64,000 nucleotides of DNA from the NCBI GenBank assembly GCA_963784065.1, contig CAWAQA010000009.1, positions 62,001 to 126,000 of the forward strand, read 5' to 3'. The stretch comes from CAWAQA01 sp963784065 (GTDB lineage Bacteria; Acidobacteriota; Vicinamibacteria; Vicinamibacterales; UBA2999). The notes under the pieces are model-generated. The model did not search any database. It had not been told where the DNA came from and saw only the letters and a list, made by a program, of their open reading frames with translations. A program made the translations under genes and the position numbers. Positions 30,245 to 39,830 of the stretch are shown here, in pieces. The stretch's first letter is position 1. Each line of letters starts with the position of its first letter.

Positions 30245-30282
30245 AAAAAAAATCCCTGGCGAATCCCGGACGGGATCCGCCA
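30245..30282 (-). terminator. Intrinsic terminator after the DUF6152 gene
   Basis: An 11 bp stem with one mismatch (30257-30267 with 30272-30282) is followed on the minus strand by eight T residues (30245-30252). It separates the DUF6152 gene from the dehydrogenase gene downstream. Confidence 0.8.
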
Positions 30283-30336
30283 AGGCTGGGCTCCTGCGGA
30301 CGCCCGCAGCGCGTGCGTGGCAGTGAAAAAGGCGCG

Positions 30337-30729
30337 TCAGTTGGTCTGCGCCGACGAGGCCGCCCCGAAAATCCGGCCGTCGGCGGTCTTGACCTGCGTT
30401 CCGTTGGCGGTCGGTGATCCGTCTTTCGCGCGGAAGCCGTCAACCGTGACCTGCTCGCCGATCTTGATGGAGTTCCGGTTCCACCCGCGGCGCATGAGCG
30501 CGTTCGGCGCGCCCCCTTCGATTCGCCACGCCACCACCTTGCCGCCCTCCGTCACATCCAGATGAATCCAGGTATGCGGATTCACCCATTCGATCTTGGT
30601 GACCTTGCCCACGAGCGTGATCGGCTTGTCGCGATCGAACTCGGCCGCAAACGCATGATGCGCGATGACCGACGTCGTGGCGAACAGCACACCGACCGCC
30701 ACGGCCGCAGCCACGAGCACGGTCCTCAT
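30337..30729 (-). CDS. DUF6152-type exported small protein
   Basis: 130 residues from the ATG at 30729, which follows GGAGGAGACATT. A signal peptide (V-L-V-A-A-A-V-A-V-G-V-L-F-A-T) ends before A-H-H-A-F-A-A-E-F-D. The mature domain has the family pattern I-T-L-V-G-K-V-T-K-I-E-W-V-N-P-H-T-W-I-H and W-R-I-E-G-G-A-P-N. It is a periplasmic OB-like beta domain of unknown function. In Acidobacteria and Proteobacteria such genes commonly neighbour the R-T-P-D-G-x-P-D secreted family also abundant in this window. Confidence 0.85.
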   Translation of the reverse strand: MRTVLVAAAVAVGVLFATTSVIAHHAFAAEFDRDKPITLVGKVTKIEWVNPHTWIHLDVTEGGKVVAWRIEGGAPNALMRRGWNRNSIKIGEQVTVDGFRAKDGSPTANGTQVKTADGRIFGAASSAQTN

Positions 30730-31042
30730 AATGTCTCCTCCGGTAAGAACGTGCTTCAGACGATAAAATTTCCCCATACCGCTGTCAACTCAGCGGCCTT
30801 TGGCGGCGGCCAGCCCGTTCCAGCCTGAATACCGGCCGCGCGACTTGTACATGGCCGGCAAGCCACGGTCGCCCTCGAACGAGGACAACCACTTTCTCAC
30901 CGGATTTCTCCGTTTTCGAGCCGTCTTGTCAGCTGGCAGCTGGCAGCAGACCAGGCATTGCCGCGACTCTCTGAACAACGCAACGTCTTCACACCGTTGC
31001 CCCGCGTGACTGCCTGCTGCCTGCTGCCTGCTGCGAGCCGCG
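30730..31042. other. Intergenic region without a gene
   Basis: 313 bp between the DUF6152 gene start and the TonB receptor stop. The GCCTGCT unit is repeated about four times at 31,011-31,034 and GGCAGCT-like units occur near 30,935. No coding sequence, RNA or clear promoter is supported. Confidence 0.5.
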
Positions 31043-33916
31043 TCAGAACGCCGCTCGGAACCCGAGCTGCAGCATGCGCGGCGCGTACGCGAGGTTGGTG
31101 TTCTGCGCCGGCTGCCCGTAGTTCGCGTTGCTCTCCTGGGTGACATACATGCCGTAGTTCGCCCGGTTGAACAGGTTGAACACTTCGAGCGATCCGTCGA
31201 GCGAGACGCGGCCGAAGACGAAGCGGCGCAGCACCTTCAGGTCCACACGATGGATCGGTTCGCCGACGAAATTGTTTCGCGGCACGATCGTCCCATCCGG
31301 GCGCAACCGGTTGGTCGAGGCGACGCCGATTCGTCGCAGATCCCCGCCGTAGGTCGTCAGATAGCGCTCACCCGAGCCGAAGAAATAGAGGCCGCTCAGC
31401 TGGAACTGATACGGGAGCTGCCAGATCCCGTTGAAGGTCGCGCGGTGGCGCTGGTCGCCCACGGCCAGGGTGGTCTCCCTGCCGCTGACATCCGCGGCGA
31501 GCGGGATGGTGACGATCTCGTCGCCACTGAACGCCGGCCCGTCCTGATCCCATTTGCCTGCCAGCGTGTAGGTGGCCGATGCCTGCCACCCGCGGCCGAA
31601 GCGCTTCGTGAACGCGGTGTCCAGCGCGTGCGCATGCGACTCGCCTTCCGAAAGCCATTGGTTGACGGCGCCCCAGAGAGGATACGGCGTGTTGGCGAAC
31701 TGCGTGAACGGATAGTTCGCGCCGGTCGCCGGGTTGAAGTTGAGGTTGGTGTTGCGCGAATACCATTCGTGGCGGTTCGCCTGGTACACGTAGTCAGCCT
31801 GCACCGACATCGTGTTCCCGATCTGACGCTGCATGCCGATGGCGCCCTGATAGTTGTAGGGGATCTGCAAGTGCTCGCTGGCGAAGTTCGAGTTGATGGT
31901 CAGCCGCGTGCAGCCGGGCCTGTTGTTGACGTGACATGCGCCGGCGACGGCCTGGTCGAACGTCGGCACGGGTCCATTGAACGGGTTGGCCGCAAAGTCG
32001 GGCCGGCCGTCGTTGACGATCTGCGGGTTGGCGATCTGCGTCCATGCCCGTGTGCCGTGATCGGCCTGCGCGGAGTTGTCGCCGAAGTAGATGCCGCCGC
32101 CGCCGCGCAGGACCGTGCGGTCGTTCAGGCTGTAGGCGAACCCGAGCCGAGGCCCCCAGTTGTTCGTGTCGGACGGACGATTTCCCGAGAGGAACGGCGG
32201 GAACTCGATCTCCTCGGCAAACGCTCCCAGGGACAGGTCGTAACGCAGGCCGAGGTTCACGGTCAGCGATCCCATCGTCCAGTCGTCCTGCACCCAGCCG
32301 GCATAGATATGCCGCGGCGCGTAGTACGTGAAGTCACCGACGCCGACCTGGTACGTGCGCGTGATGGCCGAGAGCGCTGCCAGGTTCCAGGTATTCGGGT
32401 CGTTCCACACCGGAAGAATCTGTTCGATGTTCGCCGGGACCGGCCCGCCCTGGGCATCGATCTGGCCGACGCAGACGCGGCAGGAGAACAACCACGTGTT
32501 GTTGTAGATATACTCCGCCCCCGCCTTGAGCGCGTGACGTCCGGCCGCGTTGTAGGTGAAGAGGAAATCATCGCGCACCGACCAGTTGTCCTGCCCGATC
32601 TTGCCGGGCGTGTTCTGGTTGCTCGGACCCGTGGTCAACCCCTGGAACAGGATGATCGGCGCCCCCATGGTGATGCCCTGGTACGCCTGCGGGTTGTTCG
32701 TCCAGTTCGTGACGATGGACCGCTGGTCCCGATAGCTGCCGGTATACGAGGGCTTCAGCTCGTTCACCGCGTTGTTACTCAGTACCTGCGTGAAGGAGGT
32801 CCAGAGACCCGCCGACACGTAGGGGACGTCGATGATGCGCGACGGGTGGTTCGTCGCGCCACCGCCACCCTGACCGGCGTTCATGTACCGCGACTTGTTG
32901 CCGCGCACCGCCAGCCGGAGCTGCGGCGAGAACTGCATGTCCACCCGCACCGAGCCCTGGGGACCGCCGCGGGTGAACTGCTGGTCGATGTTGAAGGCCG
33001 GCCACGGCGTGTTGTAGACGACCGTGAACGGCTCGCTCTCGTGTTCGAAGGCGCCGAAGAAATGAATCCGGTCTCTCCGGATGGGGCCGCCAAACGTGAC
33101 GCCCAGCTGCCGGTTGGAATACGGGAGCACCCGCCGGGCGATCGGGTCGGCGGCGTTGAAGCGATCGTCGCGGAAGTAGCCGGAGAACGTGCCCGACAGG
33201 TTGTTGGTCCCCGAGCGCGTGATCGCGTTCACCGTCGCGCCGAGCGAGCGGCCGAGCGACGCGTCGAAGCGATTGGACAGGAACTCGAACTCCGCGATGG
33301 CATCGCGGCTGAAGCCAGGCTGCAGGAAGCCGCCGGACACGTTCTGCGTGACCTGCTGCCCATCGATGTTGACCTGGAAGTAGCCTCGTGTGGCGGAGCC
33401 CGTCGGCGATTCGCGGTCCGCGGCGTTGCCGCGCGCGCCGGGCGCCACGATCGTGAGATCCATCCAGTTGCGTCCGTTCAGCGGCAGCTCCTGCACCTGG
33501 CGCGGATCCACGTTGCCGCTCGCCCTCGCCGCCGTGACGTCCACGAGCGGCGCTTCACCGGTGACGGTGACCGTTTCCTGCACGCTCGACGGGGCGAGCT
33601 CGAGGTTGATGACCGCCTGCTGATTCAGCAGCAGCTCCAGGCCTCCACGGTTGATGGTGGTGAAGCCCGGGAGCTCGACGAGAAGGCGGAACACGCCCGG
33701 CCGCACCACGAGCCGATAGCTGCCACGCTCGTCGGTCACCGTGGTGAAGATGTTCCCGCTGGCCTCGTGCGTGGCGGTGATCGTCACGCCGGGCAGGACG
33801 CCGCCCGAGGCATCCGCGATCGTGCCACCGAGGGTCGCCTGCTGGGCGTAGCCGATGCCCGCAAGCAGGAGCCAACACACTGCGCCGACGACCGATCTCG
33901 CAACGACCGTTGCCAT
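31043..33916 (-). CDS. TonB-dependent outer-membrane receptor with carboxypeptidase-regulatory domain
   Basis: 957 residues; GGAGGAGGCGCATC precedes the ATG. Order of parts: signal peptide (about 1-24), carboxypeptidase-regulatory-like beta domain (A-T-L-G-G-T-I-A-D-A-S-G-G-V-L-P-G-V, about 26-110), a plug domain (L-P-L-N-G-R-N-W-M, D-G-Q-Q-V-T-Q) and a 22-strand-type barrel ending in aromatic F. This architecture is the usual one in Acidobacteria and serves uptake of large substrates such as oligosaccharides or peptides with TonB energy. It faces the dehydratase/DUF6152 genes on the same strand, suggesting a shared uptake and catabolism locus. The ligand is unknown. The 284 bp upstream to 34,200 holds no gene. 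Confidence 0.93.
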   Translation of the reverse strand: MATVVARSVVGAVCWLLLAGIGYAQQATLGGTIADASGGVLPGVTITATHEASGNIFTTVTDERGSYRLVVRPGVFRLLVELPGFTTINRGGLELLLNQQAVINLELAPSSVQETVTVTGEAPLVDVTAARASGNVDPRQVQELPLNGRNWMDLTIVAPGARGNAADRESPTGSATRGYFQVNIDGQQVTQNVSGGFLQPGFSRDAIAEFEFLSNRFDASLGRSLGATVNAITRSGTNNLSGTFSGYFRDDRFNAADPIARRVLPYSNRQLGVTFGGPIRRDRIHFFGAFEHESEPFTVVYNTPWPAFNIDQQFTRGGPQGSVRVDMQFSPQLRLAVRGNKSRYMNAGQGGGGATNHPSRIIDVPYVSAGLWTSFTQVLSNNAVNELKPSYTGSYRDQRSIVTNWTNNPQAYQGITMGAPIILFQGLTTGPSNQNTPGKIGQDNWSVRDDFLFTYNAAGRHALKAGAEYIYNNTWLFSCRVCVGQIDAQGGPVPANIEQILPVWNDPNTWNLAALSAITRTYQVGVGDFTYYAPRHIYAGWVQDDWTMGSLTVNLGLRYDLSLGAFAEEIEFPPFLSGNRPSDTNNWGPRLGFAYSLNDRTVLRGGGGIYFGDNSAQADHGTRAWTQIANPQIVNDGRPDFAANPFNGPVPTFDQAVAGACHVNNRPGCTRLTINSNFASEHLQIPYNYQGAIGMQRQIGNTMSVQADYVYQANRHEWYSRNTNLNFNPATGANYPFTQFANTPYPLWGAVNQWLSEGESHAHALDTAFTKRFGRGWQASATYTLAGKWDQDGPAFSGDEIVTIPLAADVSGRETTLAVGDQRHRATFNGIWQLPYQFQLSGLYFFGSGERYLTTYGGDLRRIGVASTNRLRPDGTIVPRNNFVGEPIHRVDLKVLRRFVFGRVSLDGSLEVFNLFNRANYGMYVTQESNANYGQPAQNTNLAYAPRMLQLGFRAAF

Positions 33917-34200
33917 GATGCGCCTCCTCCGGAAGGACGTGGCCCTCCAGGTCGAAGAACGAGGTCACATGTGAGCCGCTGTGGTGACGTCCGAACGTCC
34001 GAGTGGATGGAAACGAACGAGCCCAGCGACTGCGTGCGGTCGTTGTGCCCTTGATGGTGGCGAAAGTTCTGATCGAGACAGAGCGGGCGATGACGGGCGG
34101 CACTCTATTCCTGTGACCGGCCAGTGTCAACGGTCATCGGCGGCCCAGGCTTCTGTTACGCATGGATGGAGCTCGATCGACGTCATAATGACAGGCACGT

Positions 34201-34596
34201 ATGGATCCTGGGGTGCGACAGTACAATCAGGCCGCCATCGGCTATCTCGTCTACGGCGTAATCTATCTCGCCGGCGCCATCTATCTCGGGCGGATTGGAA
34301 GAGGTCCTGCCGGAACAGTGTGGTGGTACCTGATCGGTGCGGCGATGGCGTTCGGATTTCCCTGGCTGATCTGGAAGCGGTTCAAATGGGTGACGCGCAT
34401 CCTGGCCGCCCTGGTACTGGTACGCGTGATCGGGCTCGTTCGCATCGCTGTCCGAGAAGGCGCGGAGCCGGTGCCGTTACCCTGGGGAGGCGAGATCGCC
34501 ACGTCGCACGGCGCCATTGTCTTCATGCTCATAGCAGTCGCGACGTGCGTGCTGTTGGCGCGGGCGGGATGGCAGCGCAGCCCCGCCGCCACGTGA
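34201..34596 (+). CDS. Small four-helix membrane protein, function unknown
   Basis: 131 residues with hydrophobic segments at about 10-30, 41-57, 67-82 and 100-120. There are no cysteine or charged motifs that point to catalysis. A CATAAT hexamer ends 11 bases before the ATG and there is no ribosome site. It is followed 63 bp later by the DUF983 gene on the same strand. Unrecognised. Confidence 0.65.
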   Translation: MDPGVRQYNQAAIGYLVYGVIYLAGAIYLGRIGRGPAGTVWWYLIGAAMAFGFPWLIWKRFKWVTRILAALVLVRVIGLVRIAVREGAEPVPLPWGGEIATSHGAIVFMLIAVATCVLLARAGWQRSPAAT

Positions 34597-34659
34597 GGGC
34601 GTCCAGCCCGCACTCGAGCCGTAACCTGGCGTGTCCAAAATCTGGACACACATTTGTGT

Positions 34660-35064
34660 ATGACGCCTTCCCGCTCGAAATTGATCAGCACGGCGCTTCG
34701 GCGTGGACTGCGCAAGCGCTGCCCGCACTGCGGGGAGGGGCGGTTGTTTTCCGGGTGGTCCCAACTGGAACGCTGTTCAATCTGCGGTCTGGTCTTCACA
34801 CGTAATCCCGGTGATACGTGGGCTTTCACCATCATCGGTGATCGGCTGCCCATTGCCTTGATGATCGTCCTGATCTATTTCGGAGTGCTGCGTTCGCATC
34901 GCGTGCTGGGCCTGACGATGCTGGTTGTGTTGGCGGCGGTTGCGGTCTGGACGTCCCCCAACCGCTGGGGCGCGGGCATCGCGCTGCATTACTTGTCGCG
35001 AGTGTACTGGCCCGATCCGGCGGATTCTATTCCGCCGCCTCCTGCGACGCGCCATCGCTGGTGA
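34660..35064 (+). CDS. DUF983 membrane protein with a zinc-ribbon start
   Basis: 134 residues from the ATG at 34660 (a TTG two codons upstream is possible). G-L-R-K-R-C-P-H-C-G-E-G-R-L-F and C-S-I-C-G-L form a four-cysteine ribbon typical of DUF983, followed by two hydrophobic helices (about 64-83 and 87-102) and a Trp-containing segment with L-S-R-V-Y-W. Function unknown in the family. An inverted repeat TGTCC-N7-GGACA at 34,632-34,648 lies just upstream and could be an operator, though this is only a guess. Confidence 0.8.
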   Translation: MTPSRSKLISTALRRGLRKRCPHCGEGRLFSGWSQLERCSICGLVFTRNPGDTWAFTIIGDRLPIALMIVLIYFGVLRSHRVLGLTMLVVLAAVAVWTSPNRWGAGIALHYLSRVYWPDPADSIPPPPATRHRW

Positions 35065-35138
35065 AGCCGGCCGCCGAGGCGGTCGTGCCCGACACCAGTG
35101 GCATGTCCTTGTGACAGGTTTTCGGTTGATACGGTCCA

Positions 35139-37389
35139 CTAGGATGCGGGAATGTCCAGAGCCGGCACGAGGCCGATGCGGCGCATCATGCGGCCGAAGC
35201 GCGCGTCGTGCCGCAGAGGGCCGGCCGGGCGGGCGTAGTTCATCATCGGCAGGATGCCGTCGCCCTCGCGATACGCCCGTTCAAGCCACTCGAACGCCTC
35301 GTCGTTCCGGCCAAGATAGCCCGCGGCCGCGGCCATGCTCGAAGGCAGCACGTAAGCGGTCCGCGCCCGCTCGAGCAGGCTGTCGAACCGCGCCGACGCT
35401 TGCCGGGTGTCGCCGAGTGCCACGTGCGCGGCGATGATATCCCCCTCGGTGATGCTGATGCCCGGGCTCTCCGCGTGGGTCCGGGTGAGCTCCGCCAGCG
35501 CTTCCTCCAGTCGTCCGATTTCTTTCAGCACCAGTCCGAGCACGCGTCGCGCCGTCCACGTCGGTTCAAGCTCGAGGGAGTGGCGACAGGCCGCTTCCGC
35601 TTCGGCGAAGCGTCCCGCCTGCAGCAATGCGAACTGCAGGCCCGCAGTCGCCGAACCCGAGAGCGGGTCCAACGCTGCGGCGGCCTGGCCTTCCTCGATC
35701 GCCTGCTCGGTCCGGCCGAGGATCAGCGCTGAGTAGAGCGAGTGCCAGTTCAACAGCAGCGACGAGCGCGCCTGACTGGGGACGCGGGTGAAGTGCATGT
35801 CGACCGACTCCCAGTCCCAGTCGTGCACGATGCCGATGAAAAATGCGGCCGATGCGGCATCGGGCAGCGAGGCATCGAGCGCAATCGCTCGCTGTGCCGC
35901 GCGCTTGGCGCGGCGGAAGACGTCATAGCCGGGAGCAATGCCGTAAAAGCCGATGACGGAGAGGACCGTCGCCAGGAGCGCGTGCGCCGGCGCGTACTCC
36001 GGATCGAGGCGAACCGCTTCCTGTAAGTCCTTCGCCGCGCCGCCGAGGTCTCGCCGGTTGAACTGTGTCCGTCCGCGCATGAAGTGGTGGTACGCGTCCA
36101 GATTCGCTGCGCGGGTGACGGTCGGCTCGGCGCCGTTGTCGTTGAGCGTCACCTGCAGCCGGCTGGCCACCGCCGCCGCGATTTCATCCTGAATCGCGAA
36201 GACGTCGTCCTGCGGCCGGTCGAATCGTTCCGACCACAATTGAAAACCATTCGTCGCGTCGACCAGCTGCACCGCGATGCGGAGCCGGCCGCCGGCGGCG
36301 CGCACGCTGCCGGTGAGCAGCGTGCCGACGTTCAATCGGGCGGCGATCGCGGCAAGGTCGGAGGCCGCACCCTTGAACGCAAATGACGAGTTGCGCGCGG
36401 CGACGCGGAGTCCCTTCAGCTGGCTGAGGACCGTGATGATCTCTTCGGTGACTCCGTCCGCGAAGTACTCGTTCTGCGGGTCGGGGCTCAGATTGACGAA
36501 TGGCAGCACCGCAATTGACGGACCCGGTGCGGTCGGCGATGGCGAGCGGGTGAGTGCTTCGAGGTCTGCGGCAAGTGCGCCGGCCGACGCATAGCGGCGC
36601 GTCGGGTCTTTTTCCAGGCACATCGCAACGACCCGCGCGAGACTACTGCTGGCCTCGGGCCGCAGCTGCGTGACGGGTGTCGGGTCGTGCTGCATGATCG
36701 CGATCAGCGTGTCGGTCGCGGTGGCCCCGCCAAACGGCGCGTGTCCCGTCAGCAGCTCGTAGAGCACGATGCCAAGGCTGAAGATATCCGATCGCCCGTC
36801 AACACCCACGCCGCGCGCCTGTTCGGGCGACATGTATTGCGTGGTGCCGAGCACGGCACCGAACTCGGTGTCCGCGAAACCGGTGGTGGCGTCTGCCGCG
36901 TTCGCCGCCAGCGCCAGCTTGGCGACGCCAAAGTCGAGCACCTTCACCGTACCGTCGGCTTTGACGATGACGTTGTCCGGTTTGATGTCGCGATGGACGA
37001 TCCCGGCCGTGTGGGCAGCGGCGAGCGCGCGCGCGATCTGAAGGACGATCGCGACGATGTCGGCGATCGTCTGGGCCGTTGCGGCTTCCCCAGGCACGGA
37101 GCGTCTCACCTTCGACCAGCTCCATGACGAGAAACGAGACGCCCTGCGCGTCGCCGATGTCATAGACCGTGCAGATCTGCGGGTGGTTCAGGCGCGAGAT
37201 GACGCGCGCTTCGCGGTCGAACCGGTGGCGGAATCGAGGATCGGCGGCCAGCGCGGGAGGCAGCACCTTCAGCGCCACCGGTCGATCGAGCCGCGTGTCA
37301 CGCCCGCGGTAGACTTCTCCCATTCCGCCCGCGCCGAGCAGGCCGGTGATTTCGTAGGTGCCGAGGAGAGTGCCGGCGGCGAACGTCAT
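35139..37389 (-). CDS. Ser/Thr protein kinase fused to TolB-like and TPR domains, frame broken near 37,090
   Basis: About 750 residues over two frames. N-terminal frame (from 37389): G-T-Y-E-I-T-G-L-L-G-A-G-G-M-G-E-V-Y (ATP loop), V-A-L-K-V-L (catalytic Lys). After the break: G-I-V-H-R-D-I-K-P-D-N, V-L-D-F-G-V-A-K and T-Q-Y-M-S-P-E-Q-A-R, all kinase motifs. At about residue 280 follows S-I-A-V-L-P-F-V-N-L-S, the TolB-like domain found in such fusions, then Ala-rich TPR repeats to the end. The protein has no obvious membrane helix. Likely a signalling hub; targets unknown. TACACT upstream of the ATG suggests a short or absent leader. Confidence 0.85.
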
Positions 37390-37460
37390 CTCGAGGTGCA
37401 GTGTAGTTGATCCGATGTTCGGATCGCCGCAGCGGAGCGAGGCCCCGTGAGGACCTGTCG

Positions 37461-37793
37461 TCAGTCGGCCAGCGAGACGTATCCACGTTGCAGTGCGTGC
37501 TCGAGCGCCGCGAACGCGTCCGCGGCCTCGGTATACGCCTCGCGCAGGGGCTTCAGTTCGAGCGCGGCCTCAGTGTCAATGTGCCCGTTGAGCGATTCTT
37601 CGCCGAGCCTGAGCACACACTGCAGATAGCGCCCCCGCAGACTTGCGACCATACGCGCGACGTTGGTGAAGGCACTGCGGCTGATAGCGCCGGTCGAGGC
37701 GCTGATCAACTCGTGGTTCACCTCGCGTATGGTCATCTCGAGTTCGTGGTGAAGACGGCGAGTGGTGCCTTCATCATCAGTCGGCAATGACAT
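37461..37793 (-). CDS. Small helical protein, unrecognised
   Basis: 110 residues, almost all helix (L-H-H-E-L-E-M-T-I-R-E-V-N, A-A-D-A-F-A-A-L-E-H-A-L-Q). No membrane segment, signal peptide or cysteine pair. It lies on the same strand 71 bp before the kinase gene, so it could be co-transcribed and serve as a partner. The frame on the other strand in the same place is less protein-like. Medium confidence that it is a gene at all. Confidence 0.45.
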   Translation of the reverse strand: MSLPTDDEGTTRRLHHELEMTIREVNHELISASTGAISRSAFTNVARMVASLRGRYLQCVLRLGEESLNGHIDTEAALELKPLREAYTEAADAFAALEHALQRGYVSLAD

Positions 37794-37936
37794 TCGAGAC
37801 TTCTCCCCAAACTGCGACCTGACGCTGGCCGGTACAACGTGCTGTGGAGTCTATCTGATTGTCGCGAGCAAGGGCGTAGTGGTTCCGATCCACAGTCGAG
37901 GGGTGGAAATACCCTTGCCGACCGCTGAAAGCAGGG

Positions 37937-38743
37937 TCAGAGATGGAGCGGCCCTGTCCACTCCCCTTCGAGCACGAACGACGCCCACCCGGTCAGATAC
38001 ACGCCGTCGTCCTTCCACTCGACCTGCTGCGTGCCTCCCGGGGCCACGACGTCCACGGCGCGCGAGGCGCCGCCGTGCGCGGCGGCAGCGACAGCAGAGG
38101 CCGACGCACCGGTGCCTGATGACGTGGTCGGACCCACGCCGCGCTCCCAGATGAGAATGCGCACGCGATCGGGCGCCTCGACGTACGCGAACTCGACGTT
38201 GGTGCCCGAGGGAAACAACGCGTGCGTCGAAAGGGCGGGGCCAAGCGTGTTGAAGCGCTCGCTGTTCGGAAGAGGGCCGAGCACGACGCACTGAGGGTTG
38301 CCCATGCTCAGGACCGACGCTGTCACCGTCTCGCCAAGGACCGGAACCTGCATCTGCCGGACGTTGGCCGGCGGGCCGAGCGCCGCGCGGAACGTATACA
38401 CGTCACCGCGCCGCTCGAGGAGGTCCAGGGTCTTGACGCCGGCGTCGGTGTCAACCGTCACGGTTGCGCCGGGCTCGAGCCGCTGCGCCCGCGCCACGAA
38501 CGCGGCCAGGCATCTCAGCCCGTTGCCCGACAGTTCCGAGGCGCTGCCGTCGGCGTTGAACAGCGTCATGGTGGCGCCGCGATCGCGCAGCTCGTAGAAG
38601 ACGAGGCCGTCGGCGCCGACCCCGTGATGGCGATGGCACGCGGCGCGCGCAAGGCCTCCTGGATCGTCGCCCGCGTGCGCCCGCGGGACGAGGAGAAAAT
38701 CATTCCCGTAGGCGTGCGCCTTGCCGACGGGCACTCCGCCCAT
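37937..38743 (-). CDS. DapF-family protein with both catalytic cysteines replaced by serine
   Basis: 268 residues. The diaminopimelate epimerase fold is complete: A-Y-G-N-D-F at the start, G-V-G-A-D-G-L, F-N-A-D-G-S, M-G-N-P-Q-C-V-V, G-T-N-V-E-F and W-E-R-G-V-G-P-T. At the two catalytic positions, where DapF has C-G-N-G and C-G-T-G, this protein has S-G-N-G (Ser72, TCG) and S-G-T-G (Ser209, TCA). Each change needs two bases from TGC, so sequencing error is unlikely. In studied DapF enzymes serine at these places destroys epimerisation. It might be a divergent epimerase, a different isomerase, or inactive. ATG overlaps the TGA of the outer-membrane protein gene upstream. Confidence 0.85.
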   Translation of the reverse strand: MGGVPVGKAHAYGNDFLLVPRAHAGDDPGGLARAACHRHHGVGADGLVFYELRDRGATMTLFNADGSASELSGNGLRCLAAFVARAQRLEPGATVTVDTDAGVKTLDLLERRGDVYTFRAALGPPANVRQMQVPVLGETVTASVLSMGNPQCVVLGPLPNSERFNTLGPALSTHALFPSGTNVEFAYVEAPDRVRILIWERGVGPTTSSGTGASASAVAAAAHGGASRAVDVVAPGGTQQVEWKDDGVYLTGWASFVLEGEWTGPLHL

Positions 38744-39588
38744 CAGGGTACCTGGAATGCGTTGAACACGTAGGTAAAGCCGGCGGCAAAGCCGACGCCG
38801 GGATCGCTCGGCGTGATGCCAAAGAGAATCGCCGCATCGGCCCGCAGCGTGCCGATGGTGTAGCGGCCCCCGAACCGCACCGTACTGCGCGATTCGGTGC
38901 CCGGAGGGGGGTCGCCGGCCCGCGTATCGGCGCGGCCGTTGACCTCGCCGATGACTTCCGCCGCCTGCGATAAGGCGCGTGCGAACGACAAGCCGTAAGT
39001 GAGGACGTCGTTCTGCCGATCTCCCCTGGTCGGATCACCGAGAATCCCCAGCCCGACGTTGCCGACAATGCGTACGGACTGGACCGTCTTGGCCATGAGC
39101 AACGAGGCGAAAAAGTCGGTCGTGTCGAGGCCGAGGCCGCTTTCGTTCGACGCGCTCGGCAGCTTCGTGGCAAAGCGCAGGGCGGCAGACGGCCGCGACA
39201 TGCCTTCGGACACCAGGCGTACCTTGGTGCCGATGACCAGGTCTTCGATGCTCGAGGTCGAGTCGCCGGTGGCGGTCACCATCGACGCCAGCGGCGCGGG
39301 GCTCCGCTCGGTGATCGTCAGGTGGTTGTAGAGGCCGCCGTCGATCTGGATCTCGGCGATCGAGCTGACGCCGATGCTGACGCCAATCAGCGGAACTCGA
39401 AGCAGGTGGCCCTCGAGCCCGGACGCGGGGAACTCGGCGTCGCGCCCGTAATCGAGACCGCCTTCAATCAGGACCCGGCCCGCGCCGATGGTCTCGGGGT
39501 CCTCGGTCACGAGGGGGCGCTGCTGGGCGTAGGCGGTGAGGGGAACGGCACAGATCAGTGCCGCGAGAGAAACGAATCGTATACGCAT
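38743..39588 (-). CDS. Exported outer-membrane beta-barrel-like protein
   Basis: 281 residues from the ATG at 39588, the first to put a signal peptide (V-S-L-A-A-L-I-C-A-V-P-L-T-A-Y-A) at the N-terminus; the upstream extension is intergenic repeat. The mature part alternates strands (R-V-L-I-E-G-G-L-D-Y, A-E-I-Q-I-D-G-G-L, L-R-F-A-T-K-L-P, F-A-A-G-F-T-Y-V-F) and resembles small transporter-like barrels found in Acidobacteria. The stop overlaps the dapF start, so the two are co-translated. Ligand unknown. Confidence 0.7.
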   Translation of the reverse strand: MRIRFVSLAALICAVPLTAYAQQRPLVTEDPETIGAGRVLIEGGLDYGRDAEFPASGLEGHLLRVPLIGVSIGVSSIAEIQIDGGLYNHLTITERSPAPLASMVTATGDSTSSIEDLVIGTKVRLVSEGMSRPSAALRFATKLPSASNESGLGLDTTDFFASLLMAKTVQSVRIVGNVGLGILGDPTRGDRQNDVLTYGLSFARALSQAAEVIGEVNGRADTRAGDPPPGTESRSTVRFGGRYTIGTLRADAAILFGITPSDPGVGFAAGFTYVFNAFQVP

Positions 39589-39644
39589 CAATTGCCGCAA
39601 TTCTCTCACAGCGGGCTGCGGGCCTGACCTGGTGACGATCACGA

Positions 39645-39720
39645 ACCACAGAGACGTCGAGGCACAGAGACCATGTGCGATTGCAGTATCGATGCTCTGT
39701 GGCTCTGTGCCTCTGCGGCC
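39645..39720. repeat. CACAGAG inverted repeat
   Basis: GAACCACAGAGACGTCGAGG followed after a spacer by the inverse TGCTCTGTGGCTCTGTGCCT forms a long imperfect hairpin. It lies between the divergent outer-membrane protein and MFS genes. The rest of 39,589-39,830 shows only a GGGAGC ribosome site before the MFS start. Confidence 0.7.
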
Positions 39721-39830
39721 CGTGGAGGTGGCAGGCGCCACGAGCACCTCCGCGTTTGCGTCCGCCCCGCCAACCTGTTAGCATCCCGCCACTTTCGGCC
39801 GGCCGATAACTCGCGAATCGGGAGCAGACT

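Noticed and set aside
31250..34054. 934-codon plus-strand open frame opposite the TonB receptor
   Set aside because: It is the antisense shadow of a clearly coding gene; its translation is Arg/Val/Asp-rich with no family motif.
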